Notes: a model not told the origin generated them from the sequence alone. A stretch of 64,000 nt of DNA from Nymphaea colorata (GCF_008831285.2 NC_045146.1:11418972-11482971), one strand, 5' to 3'. Shown: positions 36,933-50,600, counted from the stretch's first letter. Numbers and translations: made by a program.

Positions 36933-39900
36933 CTAGGACTTCTCCGTTTTGTCAGACATTACAAGTGGTAGCGCCTCCATTTGCTTCTCCAAATCCTCAG
37001 CTTTGGTTGATACAGTCACCTGCGCTGCTCCTTGGGATAGCTTGTGTCTCACATAACCATAGAAGGTGCAGCCAATGAGTGTTATTGCACAGCCAAACAT
37101 GTTTAGTGCTGAGATCGGATTCCGGAAGATCAGCCAAGACACCATTATCGCCACTGCCACCTGCATCAGCAGCAGCAGGATAACAAACTACATCATCAGC
37201 TACTGTGTGGCAGCAAATACCTTAAGAAATTCTTCTAACACAGACTAACTACCTTCAGGTTGCCAGCAACGTTAAAAGTAACTGCTGTTGTGGAATGGAT
37301 TACAAAGAAGATGGAAAAATTGAGGCAGAAAGCAAAAACGCCTGAGCTGAACAGTATCATGAGAGATGATCCCAATTGGTCATGTGTTTGCAGCCAGTGC
37401 AGGACGCCAACACCTTCTAACAGAAGAGCAGGAACAGCTAATATCATGGTGGCAAAGGGTGCCATGTAGAAGACAGTGTTTATGCTGCAAAATAAAGAGG
37501 AAAGTTCATCAGACCTGTCTTGCATACTTAGTCGCTTATGAATGAATCTTGTCTTTTAAAATGGACTAGAAACACTTAAAGAAGTATGGACTAAACTTTG
37601 AGAAAAAAGATATTTGAAAAGAAAATAGCTTTCTATGGCTCTCTCTATCTGTGTGTGTGTGTGTGTGTTTACAATTCCTGTCATAACTATCTTCACCCTT
37701 CTAGAAAAAATATAAGGAACAAGAACCTAGAAAGGAGGAGAAAAGGAAAATTGCAAACAAAAGGACTCGTCATTGTATAACAGGCTTTCCTATGGTTGGA
37801 GCCTTTAACCATCAGATGACTGGAGCTCAAATACAACTTCAGTCTTAACGGAAGAAACCTTTCATGTTCCAATTAGTAAAAAAGAAAAACAAAAAATTTG
37901 AGTTCCAATAGTAGGCTTACAGAAATTAAAGCAGCACATGCTCAGAAGAAGATGAAAGTATGGCTCTGTAGGTTCATTGTTAAGTGAAAATAACTGCATA
38001 AGACCGATAGCACAAGCTTGCTTCAGAAACTGACAGCCAAGAGTAGAGGCAACTCCTACGTCTCATCCATGATACGAATATAACACTTTTACTAAAGGTG
38101 TAAGGCTTGGTTTGGCTTGCACAGGTTTTCTTTACATAGTGATAATTACATTTAATTTCTTGCACCATATACTGTAATAAGATAAATGGTTGAAGTGTTT
38201 GAACTATAGGCAACCGGTTTAGTGTTGAAATCATGTAATTTATCAAGGCTAAATATGTCTAAATGTCACATCACATTACTACCAGATCTGGAAAAATGTA
38301 AGCTACCTCGGCTTTTGCTTGACTAGCTTGCTTTCTCATGAGCTTGAGTTCGATGCACTAAAGCATCAAAAGCTTCAAAACCCCAAGCTCGCCGCCTGTG
38401 ACTCATTTAGAGATCCACATGCAAATAAACTCCCAGTCCAGACTTGGGCAACTCCCATTTGTCCATGAATAACTTATCATATTGACATGAACCCTAAACA
38501 AAAGAATCTCTGGGACCCAGAAAACCTAATCGGCATAAATTCAAATCTCCATGCGGCAGTATGCAGAAGTGGACATTAGTTTTGCTTTTTCACCAACCAA
38601 GAGTAATGGATAATCTAATACATGTTCTGTGAATCGATATTGTTTGCACGTATCTGCAGAGACAAAGATAGAATCTGCAGGTTTTACCTATCAAATTTGT
38701 AACCATGAAGCAAGGATTCTGCAAGGATGGTCTTCGTCGACGTGGCGAGACATCCAAACAGTGCAGCACAGAATCCAAATATGTTAAAACTTAGTTCTGT
38801 GATAGATGTAAGGAGTATCCCTCCCACAATAGGTACTAACGAACTCCATATCTGCAAGTCAAATGATTTTCCCCATACCAACCACTGCAAAAACACTTCA
38901 TTCACATATTTCCATCAGGTCAATACTACAGTAGGTGTAAGTATTTATAATGCAACACAATAAGTCCAATATAAAGGTTCAGAATCAACCTGTTGTCGCA
39001 GGAGTGAATGACTTGACTGTTTGCATAAAGGAAACTGGGATATACCGAAGGCTGATATTTCCCAACACAATATTTATACAGAAAACGAATGACATCGGAA
39101 ATATCCTTCTCCATCGATCTTCTGGATCAACCTCAATCAGTGGTTTTATCTTAAGTACTTTAATCACCAGGTAGGCCCCCAGAGAAGAGCATATGAAATG
39201 CACGCACGACACTGATAGTGGAAATTTAAAATCCAATTTCTGCAAGCCAGCGTATGACAAGTTTTTACTTCCATAATGCAATCAGAACATTATGCCACTA
39301 ATAAGAATGCATAAATCGAATGAGACCACTCTTTCATAATGTCTAACATTTTAAGGCTTTAAGGAACATTATGACTTCCACAGGAAATGGAAAATTTGGA
39401 AAAAAATATTGGCTTAAGTTGGTTACAGATTTTAGAAGATGTTATAGGCTCACAGGTATACCCGTACTAGTCTAGAAAATTGATTCTAAGACTACAGATT
39501 TCATCTTCTCCTGGAACACAAGCCTACACACTTGTTGAGGCAGTTAGTACATCAGGCATATTGAGTAAGCTAAAACCATGTTGTCACTTCCCACTGGAAC
39601 CTACAGGCCGCAACTTAGCATAAGGCACGTCAAACACACGGAGGACATACTGGCTAATTTAGTGTTGAAGAATTTGTTCAAGTACATACTAATTGAACTC
39701 AGCAGGACTGATGAGTAAAAAAAAAAAAAATCAATTATATCTAACATATCTATGTGTAGAAGCATGCATTAATATAGCCAAATGAAAGTTACAAAAACAG
39801 AAGAAAGCAGAGAGCTATTTGATATGGTTAAAGTTAGCCTTGAGCAGATGGATGACACAGGCAGAAGGTCATGTTCCATTTTATGACGTGAAGAATACGA

Positions 39901-41322
39901 GACAAAAAATTGTGGTAAGCTCAAAAAACAATGAGTCCAACATAGATGTAATTTTAGCATCCTAATAAGTGCACCCGAAACTTTACCAAAGAAGCCAGAT
40001 AAAACCACTCCACTGCAGATGGACAACTCACTAGATTGCCCCCTGAAAAAATTTGTCAAACAAAGGCCATTTTTCCTCCAAATTGAGAAAACCAATATAA
40101 ATGTCTATGAACCAGGAGTAAGAATATCAGACCCCTCAGGTTATTGATTGAGCCTAATTACTTAGGGGGGAAAGATAGTGGCAAAGCTAACTTTCATTGT
40201 GTTCTTGGGATGGCACAGATAAAAAGGATATTTTGCTTGCATGTATGCAAGTTCAGATCAGCATTGGCATTGGACAGACTCTATTATCTAATAAGAAAGG
40301 AACTCTTTACAATTGAATGAAAGAAAATCGAATAAATGAACCTATACCTTTCTGAAAAGACTGAACTCGTATATCTGAAAAATAAAAAGAAATAGCTCCC
40401 AAGAATTGCTTAGTTTCCTCGAAAGGAAAATGTTTCTGTTGCATATTTTATTCGATCTTTTCAGACTGGAATCACAATATGTGCACCGGCATAGTTTGTT
40501 ATGCGTCGATATTGCTACTATGACAGCTCTGTTCGTCAACCTCACACAATCGAAGTATTATTAGCATGAAGGATCAATTCATAGCTCTCTTGCCGACGGA
40601 ACAGACAAATATTGGCAATAGTTGCCAAAAACTATGTTGCCATGGGGAATACAGGAGACCGGCCAAACATTCAAGGCATAATTTTTAGCTGTTACAGTAA
40701 AAATCAGCTAGATTCAAATCGCCAAAAGATTTTGCCTTAATCTACACATATTGATGCAATTTAATTCACACGCCCCTTTATCAACATTCAGAAGACGGCC
40801 ACGGGAAATAAAAGGTAAAGAAAGGATTCCACAACCAAATCCAGCCTAATGCTTCAATTTTCCGTCCTTTTTCTTCCCGGATAAATATATTCAAGGACTA
40901 AGATATGCTGCCTCCTACAAGCTGGATCAGACCCATCCTAACTGTCGTCTTATTTACTGCCGCAACTTTCCCAAATGACGCCCCAACAATCGACATGACC
41001 CTCAACCCCAAAAGTTCAATAATCACCATCACAGAATCTCCAATTAAACAAATTCCATGACCATCAAACTCAAAAGTTCAACAGTCACCATCACACATCT
41101 CCAATTAAACAAATTCCATATTCCACAGCAACAACTCAATTTCTCACCAAAAAGCAACAAAAGAAGAAAACCGCAATCGACAACAAATGCAAAGAGAAGA
41201 ATGCAGCCGCTGGGTGTTACCTGAAAGATCCACTTGTTCATAATAATAACAGTGACATTGAACGCCCACCATTGCAAAATCGACAATATAGCTCTGAATC
41301 CTGTCCAATAACCACTTTCCAT
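36933..41322 (-). CDS. UDP-GALT1: UDP-galactose transporter 1-like, complete, five exons, 339 aa
   Basis: Golgi nucleotide-sugar transporter of the drug/metabolite (triose-phosphate translocator-like) superfamily, exchanging UDP-galactose for UMP to supply galactosyltransferases of wall polysaccharides and glycoproteins. Exons: 41322-41221, 39239-38990, 38895-38688, 37484-37253, 37160-36933. All have GT-AG introns, and the phases join to 340 codons including stop (Arabidopsis protein about 336). Landmarks in order: ILQWWAFNVTVIIMNKWIFQ, KLDFKFPLSVSCVHFICSS, DPEDRWRRIFPMSF, QTVKSFTPATT, LVPIVGGILLTS, GYKFDSINTVFYMAPFATMI, CLNFSIFFVIHSTTAVTFNV, GCTFYGYVRHKLSQ. It is hydrophobic throughout, with about ten membrane segments and a soluble tail with no ER-retrieval KKXX. 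The exon 3 acceptor is AATGAAG, which has a weak pyrimidine tract but gives the family sequence TTVFLQW. Exon 5 and the last part of intron 4 belong to the tandem array; exons 1-4 do not. Substrate choice within the family is from resemblance only. Confidence 0.94.
37651..37668 (+). repeat. GT microsatellite in transporter intron 3
   Basis: Nine perfect GT dinucleotides within intron 3, next to the piece of that intron still recognisable in array units 1-3. The array copies do not have it. Confidence 0.9.
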
Positions 41323-41600
41323 CCCTCCCCACAAAAAAGGTTCCGGATGAAAGGGCAGGAGGTGGAACAGAAAGATACGAGCAGCTCTCCTCCTTCCGCT
41401 TCACCAGCGCACTACCATCATCAAGCAACAGTGGCGTCCACCGACAGATCTCTGTCCCTCTCTCTCGCACCGCCCAGCAGGCTAGCGGAGAGAAATGGAG
41501 CAGAGATCCAAATGTAACAGGAAGAACGCCCTCTCCCCCACCCTCCCCTTCTCCTCGCGAATCGCGATCGCTAATTACGATAAACTATACAATATTTTGG
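41323..41600 (-). promoter_or_regulatory. 5' leader and promoter region of the transporter gene
   Basis: On the minus strand a CT/GA-rich leader precedes the ATG at 41322. Further upstream, around 41560-41600, there is GCGATCGCGATTCGCG and an AT-rich stretch (AATATTGTATAGTTTATC) that could hold a TATA element, though the spacing to the start (about 270 bp) implies a long leader. I cannot fix the transcription start. Confidence 0.35.
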
Positions 41601-44600
41601 CGGAACGGGAAGAAGAAAAGATCCCAGGATTCCTGGCGCGGGCACGATGATAGCTCCCACGTTCTTCTGGCTTCAACTCGGCCGGTACATTGGAAAAGTA
41701 AGCGATAAACGTTTACCCCTTCGCGTGTTCCCGTCACAATCTTCTGTTCCTGATTTGGTAAAGTTGACCCCTAATTGAATTCCTTCTTTGTTCCACTTAA
41801 AAAAAAAAAAATGATCTTGTCATACTCGTGGTCGTGGAGCCACTTTTGCTGAAAGTCTCGGCAGGAGAAACCACTTCCACATTTTAAAATTCCACTGAAC
41901 TTTGTCGAGAATATCCAAACACAAACAGTATTATAGAATGTGAAAAACCAAATTAAATATGAGAACGAACAATGGTTCGGAAGATCTTCCTTGTAAGCAA
42001 ATATCATAATAAAAGCACAAAAATGCCAAGAACTGACTAGGAGTTATGTTCAAGACTTGGGCACTGAACAAAGAAAGGGTCTCAGTTTTGGAAGCGTGTT
42101 TCCTAGTGGCATCACATAGATTCTCCTTGCTGACCGCACCACATCTATCTTGTGCTGACAAGGTATCATCTTATGGTGCTTTGCACTAATCTTTTTATTT
42201 CATTTGTGTTCTTGTACCCCGTTTGAAAGCTTTACTTTTCAGGCTTTCAGCATCAAAGCCAGATGAAGGGACTTAGTTAGACTTGAGCCTTGTTGAACTC
42301 CAAGGTGGATCTTAAGCTGATTGATCCGGCCATGGCCCATGAGAGTGGAACTCTTACTAATTGGCAATCATTCTTAGCCATTTTTTGCGTATACAGATTT
42401 CCAAGGAACGTTTGATCAACAGACAAAAAGTACCGGAGGTGTACTGAACGGGAGAGCAGTTTTTTACTGTTAAAGTTGGCCATGGAAGGCCAGGGCTAGG
42501 GTTTAAAGCTCGTATAACCGAAAGGGCACATGCCTTGTAACTCGTCCGTTATCAGTGGCAGTGCGGGCAATTGCCCACACGGACTCACACAAAGTGATTA
42601 TTTATCTGTGGCTATTTTATCGTTTATATATATTGGTGCCCTTTGATGGTCTAAAATCTGAAACATTAGTTCTTGCCCCGCCCCTGCTAATTACATATAA
42701 ATGATGTCTTCTTTATTTTATTCCATTAAGCGCCATTGCAAATTTCTATCGTCGTGGTACAAATTGTATGTCTGACTAAAGTTTCACTGGGATAACTTAT
42801 CTCTCTTTCGAGGCTAGGGAAAGCCAGCACTCTTTAGACCCAATTACCGGTTGACCAAACTTGTTCAACTATTTCCAATGGGTTGAACAATTAAGCTTCC
42901 CGATTTAGATCCAGTGGTGGGATCTTTCTTAGACAGTTTCACTTGTGTTGGTGAATCTAAAACCAGGGACGCATCACAAGACGCATTTCTTGTTTGATAG
43001 TCAAACACCTCGTGTGCTCTTTTACTTGATTGAGTCTTTGACTTGGAGAGAACAAAGTGGACAATCTTCAATTATTTCTTATAGCATGTTAAGCGCTTCA
43101 CGAAGAACCAATCAAGGATCTATTGAGATACAATAGATAAGGAATATAGGGCTATTTTCATCAACTAAGCTTGCCGATGCCCAAATCCTCAATCCAGAGT
43201 CATAAACAATTTTTGCGGGTTGGAAACTCAAAAGGCATGAGCAATATGAAAATGAAAAGGTGGCCTTTTTGAAAATTTGAAAAAAACTTAAACACTATGG
43301 GATAAAATCAAATCGTGACAACGTTATTTGGTAATTTTTTTCAAATTATTATTTTAGTAGGAATTAGTCGTTCGGACTCCCCCGTTGTCATCCACGTCTC
43401 CTGTTCAGGGGAGCCGAAACTGAAATGTACCTCTTATTACAGTACATCTTAAAACTCATTTGGAACCCAAAAAAAAAAAAAAGTGCATACTCAAGTTACC
43501 ACAATACCGCTAAAATCGAAGCGGCATCAGAAGTCATTGTTAATCGAGTCGATTCCTTTTTTTTCTTTTTCTTGACCTAGGTAGCGCAGTTCACGTTGAT
43601 TGTATAATAAGAAATCAAAAGCCCGGATCATGCGCCCACATGGTTTTTGCTTAATCTTGAATAACCAACAGCTGTTCAAAGACTTTACTGTTTGGAGCGG
43701 CATGTCATCGATCATAACAAACAACGTTCTGTTAAATATATTTATTAAAGTTTTTACGGAAAAACAAGCAACTTATTGTGGTTTTATAGGTCACATTAAG
43801 TGTAATTGGACAACAAGGGGGTCCGCTCAAAGCAGGGTCTGTGTTACCAAATATATGGTCTCAATGTAAATTATATGAATTAAGGAAATTGGATCAGGAA
43901 TCATTCCAATAAGCACGGAGCACTGAAAAACCTAGCCACTAGTCAAGGTTGGCCCGGCTCGTCCTTGATTCGCCACTGACTTTTGCTTGACTCATCGTGA
44001 CTCACTCGATTCATGTTATCTTAAAACTCGACCGAGCTGATGAGTCAACTTACTGACCCGATCATAATCCAACTCACGAGTTTGCAACTATGCATAGGGG
44101 ACAGCTGCCGACTGGATTTTTGAAGACTATAAAAAAGATAACCACCCACCTGAAAAAAAAATAATGCTTTTGATGCTCTCATGTTCTGTAGCAGTCAGCA
44201 GAGTCGCAGGTATTGTTTCACTTGCATAGTTGGTTTGGTATGGTAGGTTTTCTGACAAGTGATAAAACTAAAGAAGGCCCACTTGGGCACGAACTGCCCA
44301 CGATCATTCTAGCCCACAAAAAGTTTTAGAAACACGCAATACATCGGAAAAGTCCAACGGGTCTCCATGTGCCAGATTAATTTAAAATATTTTTCACAAT
44401 TTTTATATTTACATTTGAGTACCAAAGGCAATGATGGATATGTGGCGCACTCGTTAATGTATCTGCCCAATAAGTTTCCACCCTAGGTATGTAGGATTAT
44501 CAAACTGATGTCATAGTAGGTAAAATTTAAGTTAGGATGTTTCATTTTAAGACTTTCGATAACCAACGAAGGATGCTTTCACTCGCCAATTCGAACATCA

Positions 44601-47600
44601 CTGTTATTAACTAACTTATTTTCAAGCGTTATCGACGTTATGGGTTGAGATTCGCTAAGAGGCATTAGTTACAAAATTTTAGAGACAAAGAATAAAACCG
44701 ACCGAAATAGATTTTTGGTGTCCCCAGACCTTTTTGTAAGATGTAATCCTATAACATGAAACTTATCTTAAGGCAATAATTTTTTAGGTTTTCGGGTAAG
44801 CGAGAGGTATTAATCTCACCGTCCGAAAAAGGCTCGAAGGCTTCTCATGCTTTCAGGGTCCTGAACTGCGTTGGTGTCAGCGGTAGCTGTTCTTTTAACT
44901 ATCAAATTAAAAAGTTAACGACGATAAGATAAGTAACTTTTTGGTAGAAAAAAAATCTCTCTCTATATATATATAAAGTAACTTGAACTAAAACATGTTT
45001 TGTATTAAATAGATTAATATCTTAAATACATTATCATGTCGATATTTTATTTAAGAAACTTTCTAGTATGAATTTACGTGGTGTAATATATGAAACACTA
45101 AAACGGTAATATACTGATCTATGTAGTGGGATTTGAACGAGTTGGTGTGGAAGGTCAGGTTTTTCTCCCTTCACACTTCAAAGTCGGGACGTGGACGGGT
45201 TGATGTGGAAGGTTAGGTGTTTTATCTTCGCCGGTGGGAAGGTGGGCCTGATCGTCTCCACCATCTCCGATTCTTGTGGCCCAATATTCCTCTCCATTTG
45301 TTTCATGTGGTGATGGAACACAGCTCACCACTTGCCTTGCCTATATCGTCGCTGTGTGACTGGAAAGAGAAAACAGGCGGATTTGGAGTCAAAAACACGT
45401 CTGAGCACACAATCTCGAAAGACCAAATCTCTTGAATCTTTCCTTTTAGTTTTCGTATATACTCAGTTTATTTCCGCAATTTCTCGTTCAAAAACTTTGC
45501 GAAACTTTAGGCAGCATGTATTCATATTAACGCCCAGTATATATTTATTTCTGCCCACAGTAGCCCATCAAAAGTTTTATTAAAAGAATTTTAAATTACA
45601 TTATGTTGACTTAAAAAATTAAGTGGTGCACCCACGTCACCAAGTTTCCTTTGAGAGATGGTTGCGTCGCCGCAAGATGGGAACTGTACATGGACATTAA
45701 TTTATGTTCTCTGCCATGGAAGATGCTGAAGAAGAAGAAGAAGCCAAGAATACTGACTGACAGCCCCTACGAAGAAAGGCAATAGGAATATCGAGTCATC
45801 AAATGGTTGAGCGAGATTCGAATTACGGCAGCGCAGGGGAGTCGAAACAGAAGCAGAGAACTGAGCAGATTCTTCCCTGCCGCAGCAGAGCAGAAAGGAC
45901 GCTCGGCGTTCCTTCGTCCTTTACCACTCTTACGTATATATCCATGCACATATATATAATCATTATAAAACCTCCTCCTTCCCACAGCGCCAGGCGGGAT
46001 GAACACGACCACTCTCTGAACCTCTTGAATTTTGAGCAGTTGGACTTTAAGGTCTGGGGTCCAAACAAGAAGACCATGGATCCAGATCTAAGGAGGTGTA
46101 AAATGCTCTACTTTAAGATGGTGGAAATCTCCTGTCGATAGTTGAGTGGGAGGCACCGTGGATGTGGGAGATCTCTCAGAATTAACCACGTTGAACTAAT
46201 TTTGTTTGTGATGGTGAGTGAGGTTTCTGTCAAGGCCTCGTTTCACGCATTCAATTCCTCGCAGCTTAGTTATGGTGGCCAACTGCGTCATGGACTCCGC
46301 CATAACTGAACCATCTGCCACCTCTGGGTGGTGGAACTGCGAGAAGTACGGCCTCTGCAGAGCTGCAAATGACGCTTGCTTTCTTATTAAGAGTTGGTTT
46401 ATTCTTTTACAGCGACCAACTGATGCAGAGCAGATTGCGAAGATCGCCACCGAGACTCTGATCTTTCCAAGACGCATGTTGCAAGTTCAAAATTCAGAGT
46501 TTAGCAGCTTCATTTCCTTGTTTTTTTAACAAGAGCTGCTGTAAATCGGATTAGGAGACAGAGTCACCTTCGGACTTGAATTTGTAGAAACAAATCTGGA
46601 TTTTGGTCAGACTGACAGAGTCAGTGGACATGGAATTTCCGGCTCCGCCTCTTCTGTTCACTTCAGATCAGCCTTTGTGACGGAAGTATCTAACGAAAAT
46701 TTTTATTTACAGTTTTACATACACCACATCAACTAGTTAAAGTAAGAATCCTCATCGTTATGAAGCAGAAAATTAGAAATAGTTTCATTGATAACCACAT
46801 CAAAATTTATTGTTGTCTGCTGGAAAGGTTCACATCTTGTGGCATATCATACTGAGTTAAAAAAATTCGACACCTACCATGTAAGGTTTATTGAAGTCTT
46901 TTATTCACTCAGGAATCGAGATAAAAGAAAAGGCCATTTTAAAATCATAAAAAAAGTTGATGAAACTTAACCCTGAGATATTGAGCGGCCATAATTTGGA
47001 ATATAAGCCTCATATTTCTTTATTTTCTGACATGTACATGTACCATCACCACGAACCTTTATCAAGATTATGAGTTATGGCACATGGAACGAGCAATCTA
47101 ATTGAATAAAACTTTGAAAATTAGCGGACAATTGAATAAACTTCAAGTGCTTTTCAATATCTGTCAAGATTTATTGGAGTTCGCTTTTCATATATCAGGA
47201 AACTTAGAGACATAAGCGTGTATATGGAATTATATACAAAATTCAGGCCGGACAAATGAAAATTTTAACCCTTCCTTTTCCAATGAAAAATTGCAAGAAA
47301 CTTGTCAAGAATCGTTGCAGTAAGCTTTTACGTTAAGTAGGCAAGTGTGGCGTTTTTTGGAGCGGGAAGCCTTCATGATACTGGTCTTAACTAGGGTTCC
47401 GAAAGGCTCAGATCTGCTAAGATGATTCGTTCATTTTTGGCCGTCTTTGGGGCCCAATGCCAGCCTTAACATGAAGTGTATTTAATGGCTGCCATCATGA
47501 TTTCCGACTCTTTCATCACTTGGTAAATTTAGCAGTTTCTCCTGCTCCAACCTATATATATAATCGGCTTCGTTTGTTCCCACATCCACTTGACAGCCGA

Positions 47601-50600
47601 TTGCAGGCTCCGACTTGGATCTGCATGGATTTTTGTGTTCAAATCTAATTCATTTCTTTGTAAGTACTAGACGTTGTTCTTGTTCAGATGGTTTAATACC
47701 GTTTTAGTTCTATACTGAAAATTTAAGTTGCTGCCCCTGATCTGATAGAAAAGAAATATGGCCTATATGGGTGACTTTTTCCTACGCCCTATCTTAAGCG
47801 AATCAGAAATTTAGCCAGCGGTACAATACTTTGAAGAGAAAGATGTTAATGGATTAGTCCAATTAGAAGAAGGCTTTCTGCATCCTACAAATTTCAATTC
47901 GATCCCATAATCAAATCATGTTCTCATCGATGTTCCGGTTTGTGATTTTAGATGTTCATATAGTCATTGCATATATGGTGAATAATTGCCTAAAACCTGG
48001 ATAAAATCTATGCTATTTTATATGCCAACGTCGTAGTTTGTGGGTATCGCGCAAACTCAACCTGCTTCAACTTCTGGTCAGTTCTCAGTTCAAATTCCTG
48101 ACCAGGTGGATGGAGATCTTATTAATAAAAGGCTCATACTAGCCAACAATTTAAGCGAAATAAAAAAATTACATCGTAACAAAAGAAGTAGACATAGAAG
48201 CTAGCGAAAGTTGTCAAAAACTATTTGTTGTTCTCACTGTGAGACAACTCCTGCTTCGGTTTGGGCCTAAAGTTATTAAATGGCGACATCGCTGCCTGAC
48301 AAAAGCATGGATTGTCCGGTTACAGCAGCTCAAGCAGTGAATTCCTTATTCCTTCTTTCTTTATTGGCTATTCATGACTGCAACTATATCGTCGGCTTAT
48401 TAACCATACTGCAACACGCAGGACCAAGGTGAAAAAGAAACATGAACCTTTCCGCGTTAATGGCAGTACTGATGTAGTACACGGGCAGAGCAACAAAAAG
48501 TAAATGGTTGCTTGCAGTGTGAGAGTTGTTGTTTCTTGCTTTGAGAGCGTTTGAGCTTGGTTTATTTCCTGATGGGTAACGTAACTCGAAAAGAGTAGTT
48601 CGAGTAGGTAAACTCTGTATAGGCAAACAATTTCCTGATGGGTAATGCAACTCGAAAAGAGTACCTTCCCTGCTAATCACAACAGATCAGTAAGTGTATG
48701 TAGGTCTCATCAAGTTGGAGACCCTGTCTTCCAGGAGGTTGGCGCAATGGCTTTGTGTCGGGGCTGGCAGGTGGTCATTTTCTATGAACATCGACCTTTT
48801 GTGTTGCAAAAGGGGTATCTTTTGGTCCGTAACTTGGAGCGCAGTAGGGGTGGGCACCTCAAGGCACTGAAAGGCTGGTGGGTCTCCCTAACTCACCTCT
48901 CAGTTTGGTAGTCCCCACCCAATGTACAGTATGCTTGGAAGGAAAAATGTTACTGGATAATTTGGTTCATCTCGCTTGTTTTGGGCTCGTGGAACTACGC
49001 TTTGCCTTGATGGTGAGTGACACCACAGTTAAGACTTACTAACTTTTTGTGTTGAAGGGTAGATTAAACTTGAAATTATCATAAACTAAAAGAAACTTGG
49101 TCTTTTTTTCTTTCTTCTGTAACCTGTTTGCTTGTACAAAGAAGTTTTCTTTTAGTTCTAGACCTGTTGAATCACACCCTCAGCAAATCGGAATAAGGAG
49201 AAATTACATCGTCCTGAACCTACCTACAAACTATGTTCCCAACACGAGACATAGCCTTGCTGGCTGACTGCCATAACATATGGTGATAGACTACATTAAA
49301 ATTCACATAATTATTCAACAGTATCTTGTACTATTCCCAGACCATCTGGTCACTTGTTTTCTTACTGCTACAGAGAGAATTTAAACAACAAGATTTCATG
49401 GAGGTGGTCTAACATTGGGAACATTCAATGCAGAGAGAATGATTCATCTAACATTTACCTACCCTTTGATAGTAAGCAACAAGGTACCGACCACTGGAGC
49501 GCCCTCTCTTTTGGTTTTGTAGGGAACTCATCAACATTAATCTGATCAGAGAACTGTACCCCCTTTTTGATCCATTCTCCTCATTTAGCCAGACATTTCT
49601 ATGGATGACAAGTAACAAGCTGTGCGTCCTGACCTTCAGCAGTACATAATTTTACTTATTTGGCAAGCCAAATCAAACTCGGGTCACCACGAACTGGTGA
49701 TATGTAAAGCAAGCTCAGCCCCACTCATTTAATAAAGCATAAGATGAGAGATTAATGCCTAAACTGGAAGGAATAGACTGTGAACTAAGAAGCTACCATA
49801 CACTAACCAATCAATTGCTTTCTTTTACATGAGAATTTGCAATGTAAAACTACATACTGTAAGCTGAACGTCTATTGTTCATGTTATACTTGGAGCCCCT
49901 GTTTGCTGCAGATTCAAATGAGCACTACTTATAAGCCAATCCACACTAAAGCAGGAACAGAGTACCGATTATCAATCTATGTTAAAGCCAAACCCAGTTA
50001 AGTTACTGAATTTGAAAATTTGTAAAAGTAATCTCTGAGCCCCGAATTGTCGGTGAATCCAAAACCAGGATATGTAACATGCAGTTTGACCCAGTGGTTA
50101 GTAGTGGCCATTTTCACATCATCATGAGAAGATAAAATCACTTGCATCCTTAGATACAGGGTAACCAGAAACCGATTTAAAGCCACGACCAAGTTATAGT
50201 GGCTATTGTCATCCCGCATTGGCAGATGTTACCCGTTTTAAATGTACCTACCATCCATTTGAGGCAGCTTGCTGATTAAATTTCCAAGAGATCATTATGA
50301 GCATGATTAGGGTCCATGTTACATGTTTAGCATGGCATAAAAGAACATGTGAAAATTGAATGATTGGCATCACATGTAACATATGGTGAAATCCTTGTAG
50401 TTCGCTTTGTTTTTTAATTATTACGAATTCCTTTATTCTATACTAAGCCGACAGTACTTAGCGGCTATGGATATGCTGCCGAGAGGCGAACTTTTCTTAG
50501 TTTCCTGCCATATTCAGTATAAACTTGAAAAATGTTGCCCAGGATCAGCATAAATTCTCCTGCATGTTGGGTGTCGTTGTTTGAATGCGATACATAGACT

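Larger units (their letters stand above)
30033..37218 (+). repeat. tandem array unit 4, incomplete (about 7.2 kb), fused to the intact transporter gene
   Basis: The fourth unit follows the others at about 25.9 kb offset from unit 1 until intron 4 of the transporter gene. The first mismatch of a dense cluster occurs at 37219 (CAAATACCTT here, CAAATGCCCT in units 1-3). Beyond that point the sequence is an intact gene copy clearly diverged from the array's exon 4 fragment. The unit has the longest form of the motif-block left edge and lacks the 13-bp duplication. Confidence 0.95.

Noticed and set aside
41931-42161. minus-strand frame MSAQDRCGAVSK... considered as a retrotransposon gag piece
   Set aside because: No gag zinc knuckle or other element parts nearby; resemblance too weak.
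48075-48110. possible tRNA B-box (GTTCAAATTCC) in a small inverted sequence
   Set aside because: No matching A-box, anticodon arm or acceptor stem could be drawn around it.
48280-48432. 50-residue open frame starting MATSLPDKSMDC
   Set aside because: Short, no homology recognised and no promoter or splice context; expected by chance.
48564-48663. 34-bp direct repeat with 66-bp spacing suggesting a short array
   Set aside because: Only two copies, with mismatches and no further spacing pattern; a local duplication in plant DNA, not a CRISPR.
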